Assembly: GCA_027068975.1 (NCBI GenBank)
Contig: JALXFN010000123.1
Coordinates: 1-42,881 of the forward strand
Source: Campylobacteraceae bacterium
GTDB taxonomy: Bacteria > Campylobacterota > Campylobacteria > Campylobacterales > Sulfurovaceae
Direction of reading: 5' to 3'
DNA length: 42,881 nucleotides
The notes under the pieces are model-generated. The model was not told the origin of the DNA. It was given only the letters and a program-made list of their open reading frames with translations, and made no database searches. The translations under genes were made by a program, and so were the position numbers. Below are positions 31,859 to 39,794 of this stretch, one piece after another (the first letter of the stretch is position 1; every line of letters starts with the position of its first letter).

Positions 31859-32587
31859 ATGCAAGAAGAAACAGATGAAAAATTTTACAGTAATGAAGAA
31901 AAAATAGATTTTTTAATTAGACATCTAAAATTAAATGTAAAAGATATAGCAGACCTTTTTGGTATGCAATCTAACTACATTTCCAAACTTCGTAATGCTG
32001 ACCACGATACATTGCGACCTTTACACCTATACGCTTTTACAGGTGCATTTAATATTCCCTTTAAAGTTTTTGATAAAAATGTTAAAGACTCAAAACAACT
32101 AAAAGCTATTTTAGAAGAGCAAAAAAAAGAGGAAAAAGAGGAACTTTTTAAAAAAAATAAACAACTGATTGATGATATAGAAGGAGACTGGTACGCTTAC
32201 TTTTACCCCAGTAACCGTTTTTCTGAAATTTACCGTATTAAAACTACCATTGAGCCTGATGGAACAGTTAGTGATGAAAATGGAAACAGAGGAAAACTCT
32301 TTATAGGAACCAATCAGTCACTTATTATTAAAGAGGCAAGAAACAGTAAGAACTTAATAAATATTACCTTTGACAACCACCAAGTAGCCTACAACATGTT
32401 TCACTTTTCTCTGGTCTCAAAACGAAACCATAACAACTTAGAGATGTTCAACTACGGCTTTTTTTCACGTTATGAGATAGAAACGGACATGCTTAAAGAG
32501 ATACTTGGAGCAAAAGAGAAAGTACAGCTTAAAATGGAATGTGACTTTGCAGAGAGAATTAGTGAATATGTTACGCTTATTAAATAA
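31859..32587 (+). CDS. HTH regulator with novel C-terminal sensor-like domain, paralog 3
   Basis: This 242-residue protein has the N-terminal helix-turn-helix KIDFLIRHLKLNVKDIADLF followed by MQSNYISKLRNAD, a Lys/Glu-rich linker (about 85-100) and the shared C-terminal domain: WYAYFYPSN (111-119), SLIIKE (154-159), NYGFFSR (198-204). It is the most divergent of the three paralogs. The start of the TPR-CHAT gene lies inside its last codons (20-bp overlap), so the regulator and the effector are translated as a coupled pair. It also faces the barrel/Cys-rich operon. Confidence 0.7.
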   Translation: MQEETDEKFYSNEEKIDFLIRHLKLNVKDIADLFGMQSNYISKLRNADHDTLRPLHLYAFTGAFNIPFKVFDKNVKDSKQLKAILEEQKKEEKEELFKKNKQLIDDIEGDWYAYFYPSNRFSEIYRIKTTIEPDGTVSDENGNRGKLFIGTNQSLIIKEARNSKNLINITFDNHQVAYNMFHFSLVSKRNHNNLEMFNYGFFSRYEIETDMLKEILGAKEKVQLKMECDFAERISEYVTLIK

Positions 32588-35500
32588 AGTTTTTACGCTT
32601 CTTTTACTCTTCTCTTTTTTAGGATTTGGGGAAGATTTTGAGAAACTTTGTGATGAAGAGGTTTCTAAAAAAGATTTTAATATTTCCTTGGTACAAAAAG
32701 CTTGTTATGAGACAGCTAAAAGGTATGATGAGCAAATGGATATAGAGAATGCTTCAGGTTACTATTTAATAGCTAATAAATTAAATAACATCTTGAAATT
32801 TGAAAAAAACATAGAAAAAGATGCTTCAGCTACCTATGTGAATATTGGTCATGTCTATATGCTATTAGGAAATAGTGAACAAGCACATAAATATTATAAA
32901 AAATTCTTAATGGTGTATCATAACCCTAATCCATCAATACAAAACGATTTTAAAGAGCTTCTACGTTTCTATCCGTTTTACAAAAAACAACTTATAAAAG
33001 GAAAAGAGATATGGAAGGAACTATACTATCCACTAAAAAAGCTTGATGCATTATATGAAGAGGTTGAAGCCTATAAGGATAGTAAAAAGAATTTAAATGA
33101 AATCATTAAAATTAAAGAGAAATATTTAAAAAATACGCTCTCTATTGCTTCTGACTACCAAAATTTAGCTCTTATTTTAGAGTATCAATATAGTCAATAC
33201 GATGAAGCTCTATATCTATATGGGAAAGCACTCAATATCTTTTTAAAGCTTTTAGGAGAAAATTATTTTGATACTGCAACTGTATATTACAACATTGCTA
33301 ATATATATAATACAAAAGGAGATTATACAGAGGCATTAGAACTCTTTCAACATGTCTTAAAAGTTGATTTATTGCTATTTGGAGAAGAGAACTCTGAAAC
33401 CTCTGCCACCTATCATAATATGGCTAATGTAAATGCTAATATAGGCTCTTTTAAAAAAGCATTTGAACTTTATCAAAAATCTTTACAAATTGATTTAAAA
33501 ATTTTAGAAGATAAAGAACATGACCATATTATGGCAACCTATCATGGTATGGCTAATATTTTATCTTATCAAGGAAAATATGATGAAGCCTTAAAACTTT
33601 ATTTTAAAGTATTAGAGGTAGATTTAAAAAGAGGACATGAACAGAGTATTGAGACAGCTTCCTTGTATCACAATATAGCAAATGCCTTTAAAGATAAAGC
33701 AGAATACCAAAAATCATTAGATTACTATCATAAATCTCTAAAAATTACAGTCTCACTTGTTGGTGAAAAACATGCTGAGACCATTACAACACTACATAAT
33801 ATAGCATACGTCTATCACTACTTAGGAAATTATAAAAAAGCATTGGACATCTATTTTAAAGTGTTAAATCTTGACTTAGAAATCTTTGGACTCAACCATC
33901 CTCATACAGCAACAACATATCATCATATAGCCTATATTTATCAAGATAAAAAAATGTACAGTGAAGCATTAGCTATTTATAATATGTCACTAGATATTCG
34001 TGAAGCTATTTTAGGGGAACATCACATTAGTACAGCTTCAACCTATCATAATATTGGAAATATTTTAGAAGATTTAGAGCATTATGATGAAGCTTTAGAA
34101 CAGTACCATAAAGCTTTAAAAATAGAAATAGACATATTGGGTGTAGAACACCCAACAACAGCCAATAGTTACCATAACATTGCTAATGTTTTACAATCAC
34201 AAAAACACTATGAAGAATCATTATCTTATTATTATAAGGCATTAAAAGCAAATTTAAAAAATTTAAGAAAAAATCATCCTACTATTGCCATTAACTATCA
34301 TAACATTGGAATTAGTTTGTTCTATCAAAAACAGTATAAAGAGGCTTATGAAGCAACTAAAAAATCTTTTGATATTTTTTTAAAAAATAGGCAAATCAAT
34401 ATTATAAATCTTGACAACAGAGAAAAAGAGAACTATCTATCACATAATAGAGATATTATGCGAATTTCTCATCTTTTTAAAACTCTTTTGTTTTATAATA
34501 AACAACAACCACAAAAAGAATTGATACATAATGGTCTGAGTTATTGGCTTAACTACAAAGGAAGCATCTTTGAATACCAAAATATATTAAGTATGATAGA
34601 AGAGAGAAGTAAAGAGAGCAACACCATAGAAAATATTCAAAACCTAAGAGCATTAACACTTCAACTAGCCAAACTAGAAAATACACATATACATAAAAGA
34701 ACAAAAAATTATAACGAAAGAAAAAAAGAAATAAAAAAACAGATACATAATATTCAAATAATTCTTAGTAAACAGACTCCACAATTTAAAGAGTTGCTAG
34801 GCTTAAATCACATAGACTCTACGCTTATAGCCAACACACTCAAACCTCATCAACTCTACCTTGACTTCGTTAGAGGAGAGAAAAACTACTATGTTTTTAC
34901 TTTAGATAAAAGCAATCATATTACTTTCCAGCAGATAAGTGAGAAAGATAGTATATCTATAGAAAAGAACATACAAGCTTTTAGAACGAACAACAACAAA
35001 ATGGCAAATGCCATCAGCAACAAACAGTTAACCAAAAAGCTAAACCAAGAGCTAAAAAAAGAGAGCCAACAGATACTCTCTACCATTTACAACAAACTTT
35101 TCAAAAACTATTTACAAGAGCAAGTTAAAAGCAAAAGCTCTCTAATCATCTCTCCTGATGGGGTACTAAACTTTTTACCTTTTGAAGCACTTTATAATGA
35201 GCAAAAATACCTCATAGAGAAGTATGCCATAAACTATATCTCTTCAGGAAGGGAACTCATTCGACAAAGCAAAAGAAAAAAACAAAAAAGCTCTGAAAAA
35301 GTTGTGGTCTTTGGAAGTCCCGATTTTTGGTTAAAACTACCAAAAAATAATGCTTCCAGTCTAACCAAAGATGTCATTAGCCAAGAAAATGCAACCATTT
35401 TTGATATAGAGTTTACAACATTAGAAATTTCTAAACAAGAGATAGCAACAATGAAACACTATTACCCAAAACTAGAAGTTTATCAAGAAGAGAATGCCAC

Positions 35501-35981
35501 GGTTGAGAATCTTTTTAAAATCCAAAACCCAAAAATACTTCACATCTCTACTCATGGATTCTTCTTAGACAATAAAAACAATCCAAACCCCATGTTAGCC
35601 ACAGCTTTAGCATTTGCAGGGGCAAACTATGCAAACTATAAAAATGATGCAAGAGGTATTGCCACAGCACTTAAACTCTCTGGTTTAAAATTACAACATA
35701 CAGAGTTGGTCGTTTTATCTGCTTGTGAAACAGGTTTGGGTAAAATAGACCAAGCAGAAGGAGTTACAGGCTTACCCAAAGCTTTCATACAAGCAGGAGC
35801 TAAGCATGTAATGATGTCTCTTTGGAGTGTAAGCTCTAAAGAGACCGTAACCCTAATGCAACACTTTTATGAGAATATTCATAAAGGAGACAACTACGCT
35901 ACAGCTTTACACAAAGCAAAACTCCAAATGATTACCATGCACCCTTACTATTGGAGTGCATTTATTATGAGTGGAATTTAA
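32568..35981 (+). CDS. Exported TPR-CHAT protein (caspase-like)
   Basis: This 1,137-residue protein starts at the ATG at 32568, because a signal peptide (NKVFTLLLLFSFLGFGE) follows directly; a longer frame would place 21 charged residues before it. Residues about 60-640 hold roughly a dozen 42-residue tetratricopeptide repeats of the type TATTYHHIAYIYQDKKMYSE. A charged helical linker (about 680-760) follows. The C-terminal CHAT domain keeps the caspase dyad: His996 in ISTHGFF and Cys1053 in LSACETG, ending WSAFIMSGI. The repeats probably recognise a partner and the CHAT domain cleaves a protein. The signal peptide puts it outside the cytoplasm, unlike Craspase-type TPR-CHAT proteins. A small PLTC-motif protein follows. 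Confidence 0.88.
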   Translation: MLRLLNKVFTLLLLFSFLGFGEDFEKLCDEEVSKKDFNISLVQKACYETAKRYDEQMDIENASGYYLIANKLNNILKFEKNIEKDASATYVNIGHVYMLLGNSEQAHKYYKKFLMVYHNPNPSIQNDFKELLRFYPFYKKQLIKGKEIWKELYYPLKKLDALYEEVEAYKDSKKNLNEIIKIKEKYLKNTLSIASDYQNLALILEYQYSQYDEALYLYGKALNIFLKLLGENYFDTATVYYNIANIYNTKGDYTEALELFQHVLKVDLLLFGEENSETSATYHNMANVNANIGSFKKAFELYQKSLQIDLKILEDKEHDHIMATYHGMANILSYQGKYDEALKLYFKVLEVDLKRGHEQSIETASLYHNIANAFKDKAEYQKSLDYYHKSLKITVSLVGEKHAETITTLHNIAYVYHYLGNYKKALDIYFKVLNLDLEIFGLNHPHTATTYHHIAYIYQDKKMYSEALAIYNMSLDIREAILGEHHISTASTYHNIGNILEDLEHYDEALEQYHKALKIEIDILGVEHPTTANSYHNIANVLQSQKHYEESLSYYYKALKANLKNLRKNHPTIAINYHNIGISLFYQKQYKEAYEATKKSFDIFLKNRQINIINLDNREKENYLSHNRDIMRISHLFKTLLFYNKQQPQKELIHNGLSYWLNYKGSIFEYQNILSMIEERSKESNTIENIQNLRALTLQLAKLENTHIHKRTKNYNERKKEIKKQIHNIQIILSKQTPQFKELLGLNHIDSTLIANTLKPHQLYLDFVRGEKNYYVFTLDKSNHITFQQISEKDSISIEKNIQAFRTNNNKMANAISNKQLTKKLNQELKKESQQILSTIYNKLFKNYLQEQVKSKSSLIISPDGVLNFLPFEALYNEQKYLIEKYAINYISSGRELIRQSKRKKQKSSEKVVVFGSPDFWLKLPKNNASSLTKDVISQENATIFDIEFTTLEISKQEIATMKHYYPKLEVYQEENATVENLFKIQNPKILHISTHGFFLDNKNNPNPMLATALAFAGANYANYKNDARGIATALKLSGLKLQHTELVVLSACETGLGKIDQAEGVTGLPKAFIQAGAKHVMMSLWSVSSKETVTLMQHFYENIHKGDNYATALHKAKLQMITMHPYYWSAFIMSGI

Positions 35982-36006
35982 GCAAAATTTTGAAAAAGGA
36001 GAAATT

Positions 36007-36435
36007 ATGCTAAATAAATTGAGTTTAACACTAATTATAACCGTTAGCCTATGGGCTTCAAATCTATCTGAAGATATACAACATACTAAAAAACCTCCTG
36101 TAGATGAAGGTAATGATTTAAAACCAAAAGCCGATAAAATCAAAGGTATTACTTTTGTGAATGCAGAAGAGTCCAACAGCACAACCACACTCTCTTTAGA
36201 AAATGAGAAAAAGAGTATTGTTATTACATTCACAACAACCTCTCATGTTCCACTTACATGTAAGGTTATACGTGAGAAGAAAGAGGTTTTCTCTATAGAA
36301 AAAGAACCAAGCAATCCAAGAGTAAGCAGAGCTTTAAAATTTGAAATTAAAAAGTCTGAGCTTAAAGCAGATGATGAGATTATTATTTTGAACAGTTCTA
36401 AGGTTGTGATTAGAAAAATAGAAGTTAAAAAATAA
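36007..36435 (+). CDS. Small exported protein following TPR-CHAT, with PLTC motif
   Basis: This 142-residue protein starts at the ATG at 36007, with AAAGGAG at 35995-36001; a longer GTG start would overlap the CHAT gene. The signal peptide ends near LWASN. The mature part is beta-rich with HVPLTCKVIREKK and ends DEIIILNSSKVVIRKIEVKK. The arrangement and the PLTC motif resemble the 162-residue protein next to the caspase-like gene. It is the last gene of the regulator/CHAT operon. A role as substrate, inhibitor or cofactor of the CHAT protein is inference. Confidence 0.65.
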   Translation: MLNKLSLTLIITVSLWASNLSEDIQHTKKPPVDEGNDLKPKADKIKGITFVNAEESNSTTTLSLENEKKSIVITFTTTSHVPLTCKVIREKKEVFSIEKEPSNPRVSRALKFEIKKSELKADDEIIILNSSKVVIRKIEVKK

Positions 36436-36458
36436 TCTGATAAAACAAAATTTTTAAC

Positions 36459-36506
36459 TCCTCTTGAAGATACCGAAGCTGGTGCTTCGGTATGAGGGAA
36501 AAATTA
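36459..36506. terminator. Bidirectional terminator hairpin
   Basis: ATACCGAAGC (36470-36479), loop TGGT and GCTTCGGTAT (36484-36493) form a perfect 10-bp stem. CCTC near 36459 and GAGG near 36494 can extend it across an internal loop. A-rich then T-rich sequence follows. It separates the CHAT operon from the convergent lipoprotein gene at 36512. Confidence 0.75.
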
Positions 36507-36511
36507 TTTTT

Positions 36512-38278
36512 TTAATTAGCTAACGCAGCCTGAGCAGCAGTATAAGTTCTATAGAACTTTCCATCATGACCTGAAAAAGTAATATAGTCATTAGTTTCAC
36601 TTACTGGAGCATTAAAATTTTCATTAAATGATTTTCCATCAGCACCTGTACCACTAATATTTAATGTGTCATTTGTTACAGAATAAGAAAAAGTCTGTGT
36701 TTTAGTCTCTCCATTTTCTTGCCATGTATCTGTCACTGTATGTCCATCTGAATTAAATTGTAAGGTCTCTACATGTGGAGTATCTGCATTATCAGCTGTT
36801 ACATAATAAGTTTGTCCTACAATCAATTCAGTTAAACTATTTGTTATTGGTTGGTTGGGTTGTGATGGTGTTCCACTACTTTCAACAAGTTTAGCAGTAA
36901 TAGCATCAAAAGCTTTTTGATTGTAAACTACTATAGGCTCTTTTTTACCTGCTGTGTCAGAATTCCCTTCCCATACTTCTCCATCTTTCATGGCATACAT
37001 TGGCATGTCAGTATGTTTTCTGTATTTGTCTTCAATATGTACTAAAAGAGCTTCTATGTTAGAGTTTGGTAACTTTTTAATCTCCCATGTTCCTACACCA
37101 GAGGTTACTAATGAGTTGTCATTTTTCACAGCAACCAATGTTCCAGAAGTTTGGTTTTCTTGGTCACAAGCAAAGGCTATTCCTCTAGCACCACTATCCT
37201 CTTTTGCATGTTGAAAATATCTATCTCCACATTGAACTTCTACTACTTCTGACAAAGAAGCATAGTAGTCATTTTCTGTATTTCCACGACTCTGTGCCTT
37301 TTCACGTAGGCTATAATTATCTTTAAGAATTTCAAATCCAAGTTTAATCTCTTCTGCACCTTTTGGCATGGTTACAGTAATATCGGAACCATCAATGGCT
37401 TTAATGCTTTTACCCTCTAAATCTTTAACACTAGCAAAAGTAAGTTGATAAACTTCATTTAAAGTAACTACTTTATCATTGTCACTAACTACTGTTGCCA
37501 TGGTATTGCTGTCAGACTCTTCTACCCATTGTCCATTTTCTAAATGAAAATCTCTACTATCATCATTATTTTCATCAAGAACAAAAGAGCCATCTTCAAA
37601 TGCTAATTCAGAGTGTGTAAATTTTTTATCAGCTGAAAATGCAAATTTTTCTGCTTCAAATGTAGACTTATTCCCACCGTTATAATCTTTTTTAACATCG
37701 GCATAGAAGTTACTAGGGAACGTAAACTTTGCACCCGTAGCTGCAATTTCTGCTTTTGTACCCTCAACATGAGCAGCTGCCTCTTCAGCAGTTACATAGT
37801 GACCTGTAAAAGTAAAACTCTCATCACTCTTTGCTTCTTCTTCTATACTTTTAATGACATTTTTTAAATCATCATCATTTTCAGGGACAGCCTCTATGCC
37901 TTTATTTTTTAAGACAGCAATAACTTTGGGTGTAATAGTAATTTTTCCATCTTCTGCATTGTCAAGTGACTGTAAAAACTGTGTTGTTTTTGCATCATCT
38001 TCTACAAATGTAGCACCATCTTTTAACTCTGATGCTTCAACTATAGGTAGTTCAATGTCTCCCACTTTAAAAGTACAAGATTTTCCAACTTCAAAAGTAA
38101 ACTTTCCATCTGCATCTGTTTTACCTGTTTCTTTACCACAAACATAAGTAAGTCCACTTACAGCAGCATCTACATAATACCCTGTACCAGTTTCAGGAGC
38201 AGTTGAACCTCCTCCTCCACAACCAACAAGTGCCAATACTGTTGCTACTGATAAACCTACAAGATTAAATTTCCTCAT
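36512..38278 (-). CDS. Lipoprotein with YYVD-type N-terminal domain
   Basis: This 588-residue protein has lipobox LVGC (Cys20) followed by a GGGGS spacer. Residues 33-85 (GYYVDAAVSGLTYVCG, then DADGKFTFEVGKSCTFKVG) form a carboxypeptidase-regulatory-like domain shared with the lipoprotein at 23260. The middle is acidic and Ser/Thr-rich. The last 110 residues (SLTELIVGQTYYVTADNADT and onward) look like a small beta-barrel that may be duplicated in other surface proteins. It is probably surface- or periplasm-exposed; ligand unknown. It diverges from the TraF-like barrel across a region carrying the TTAGTGTAAAG operator. Confidence 0.65.
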   Translation of the reverse strand: MRKFNLVGLSVATVLALVGCGGGGSTAPETGTGYYVDAAVSGLTYVCGKETGKTDADGKFTFEVGKSCTFKVGDIELPIVEASELKDGATFVEDDAKTTQFLQSLDNAEDGKITITPKVIAVLKNKGIEAVPENDDDLKNVIKSIEEEAKSDESFTFTGHYVTAEEAAAHVEGTKAEIAATGAKFTFPSNFYADVKKDYNGGNKSTFEAEKFAFSADKKFTHSELAFEDGSFVLDENNDDSRDFHLENGQWVEESDSNTMATVVSDNDKVVTLNEVYQLTFASVKDLEGKSIKAIDGSDITVTMPKGAEEIKLGFEILKDNYSLREKAQSRGNTENDYYASLSEVVEVQCGDRYFQHAKEDSGARGIAFACDQENQTSGTLVAVKNDNSLVTSGVGTWEIKKLPNSNIEALLVHIEDKYRKHTDMPMYAMKDGEVWEGNSDTAGKKEPIVVYNQKAFDAITAKLVESSGTPSQPNQPITNSLTELIVGQTYYVTADNADTPHVETLQFNSDGHTVTDTWQENGETKTQTFSYSVTNDTLNISGTGADGKSFNENFNAPVSETNDYITFSGHDGKFYRTYTAAQAALAN

Positions 38279-38345
38279 AACTCTTCCTTTGTTTTAATTT
38301 TAACTTTTATTATAATTCATAAAAACTAATTTTATAATTAAATAT

Positions 38346-38390
38346 TAGTGTAAAGTTAGTGGATAAAATATAAATAAACTTTACACCAAT
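38346..38390. promoter_or_regulatory. 11-bp direct-repeat operator between the lipoprotein and TraF-like genes
   Basis: TTAGTGTAAAG (38346-38356) and TTAGTGGATAA (38357-38367) are adjacent 11-bp units. An inverted unit TTGGTGTAAAG lies at 38380-38390 on the - strand. The first 17 bases are identical to 22216-22232, and the combination of direct and inverted units is also the same. This links the two loci into one regulon. Confidence 0.65.
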
Positions 38391-38458
38391 CATTAAGAAT
38401 TATAATTATTTAAATTAGTTATAATTTTTAATATTAATTTACAAAAGGTGTTCTACTC

Positions 38459-39742
38459 ATGAAAAAAACCATATCAATCATCACAGCATTAACACTCTCT
38501 TCACTCTCTGCAGGAGAGTTTCAATCACTTGGTCATCACAGTACCTCTATGGGTGGTGTTGGTGTAGCATCAGCAAAAGGCTCTATGGCAGGGTACTTTA
38601 ACCCTGCCCTTTTAACGCAAAGTAAAAGCAAAGTTGAAGTTGCCTTAGGTGTAGGAGCTGCTCTTCGTGAAAACAACATTGGAGAACAACTAGATACTCT
38701 TAAAACCCTTGAACTAACCGATACCATAGACCGTATCGCTAATAATGTGGGAGGAACAAACACTCAAACAGATAGAGACAATATCAAAGAGGCAAAAAAG
38801 CTTCTTAAGAGTATTGGAACAAAAAATGGTATAGCTATTATGCCTACTGCATACCTCTCTACACAAGTTAACGAGTATGCCATTGGAATCTATGGAACAG
38901 GAGATATTTCTGCTACAGCTCATGTAGACAATAAGCGTTTAGATTTAAGTGTAAAGGGTAACGATGGCAAATACTATAACTACAACCCAGATACAGACCA
39001 ATACAGTGAAATAACCCAAGCAGCCTACGAAGAGGGTTCCTTAGAGTCTGCCATAGGTGAAAATGGTACTACCTATGTAGATGTAAAAGGTTTGGCACTT
39101 CTTGAAGTTCCTGTATCTTATGCTAAAGCATTTGACTTAAAGCAAGGAGAGCTATCGGTTGGAGGAAGTTTAAAACTGATGAAAGGTTCAACCTTTGTTA
39201 AACGTATGGATATAGATTCAGAAGATAATACAGATGAAAATCTTGACGATTATAAAAAGGACAGCTCTAATGTAGGTCTTGATTTAGGTGTACTATTTAG
39301 ACCATCAAACGTTAAAAAATTATCGGTTGGTCTAGTAGCAAAAAATATTAACTCACCTAAGTTTGACACCATAGATGGAGGTTCACTTAAAGCTGATATG
39401 CAATTAAGAACGGGTTTACTCTATAACTATAATGAGCAAGTAGAACTGGCAATGGACTTAGATGTAACAAGTAATGAAACATTTATTCCAGGGTACGATA
39501 GCCAACAACTGGGTATGGGTGTCAACTACAAACCTGCATCATGGGTCTCACTTCGTGCAGGTCTCATGCAAAACCTAGCCAACAGTAATGAAGGGGTTAT
39601 CTACTCTGCTGGTTTTGGAATTGGAGTTCAAGCCTTAAGCTTAGATGTTGCTGCCCAAATGGCAAGTAAATCAGGGAGTTACGATGGAGAAGATGTTCCT
39701 AAATTTGCAAAAGTAAATGTGGCACTTGTTTCTCGTTGGTAA
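38459..39742 (+). CDS. TraF-like outer-membrane beta-barrel protein
   Basis: This 427-residue protein has a signal peptide (to about SLSAGE). It begins QSLGHHSTSMGGVGVASAKG, then MAGYFNPALLTQSK, the pattern of the FadL-related family annotated as conjugal transfer TraF. Repeated strands follow (AVGVSY-like VPVSYAKAFDLKQGELSVGG, LGMGVNYKPASWVSLRAGLM) and it ends VALVSRW, an aromatic barrel end. Despite the family name there are no conjugation genes here, so a role as an outer-membrane channel or sorting protein is more likely. It shares the operator region with the divergent lipoprotein. Confidence 0.8.
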   Translation: MKKTISIITALTLSSLSAGEFQSLGHHSTSMGGVGVASAKGSMAGYFNPALLTQSKSKVEVALGVGAALRENNIGEQLDTLKTLELTDTIDRIANNVGGTNTQTDRDNIKEAKKLLKSIGTKNGIAIMPTAYLSTQVNEYAIGIYGTGDISATAHVDNKRLDLSVKGNDGKYYNYNPDTDQYSEITQAAYEEGSLESAIGENGTTYVDVKGLALLEVPVSYAKAFDLKQGELSVGGSLKLMKGSTFVKRMDIDSEDNTDENLDDYKKDSSNVGLDLGVLFRPSNVKKLSVGLVAKNINSPKFDTIDGGSLKADMQLRTGLLYNYNEQVELAMDLDVTSNETFIPGYDSQQLGMGVNYKPASWVSLRAGLMQNLANSNEGVIYSAGFGIGVQALSLDVAAQMASKSGSYDGEDVPKFAKVNVALVSRW

Positions 39743-39757
39743 ACAACGTACATTCTC

Positions 39758-39780
39758 GTGACGACGTTAAACGTCGTCAC
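39758..39780. terminator. Stable hairpin between convergent barrel genes
   Basis: GTGACGACGT (39758-39767), loop TAA, ACGTCGTCAC (39771-39780) form a 10-bp GC-rich stem. AAAAAAA follows on the + strand, so the - strand transcript reads a U-run before the stem, and CTCTTTTT follows 9 bases later on the + strand. It is probably a transcript end for the TraF-like gene. Confidence 0.6.
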
Positions 39781-39794
39781 AAAAAAATCTCTTT

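Noticed and set aside
32568-35981. A type III-E (Craspase) or other cytoplasmic CHAT defence effector
   Set aside because: The protein begins with a signal peptide and no Cas or nucleotide-signalling genes are nearby, so an extracytoplasmic role fits better.
38459-39742. A conjugation gene, from the TraF name
   Set aside because: The sequence is a FadL-like outer-membrane barrel and no transfer genes surround it. The family name is historical.
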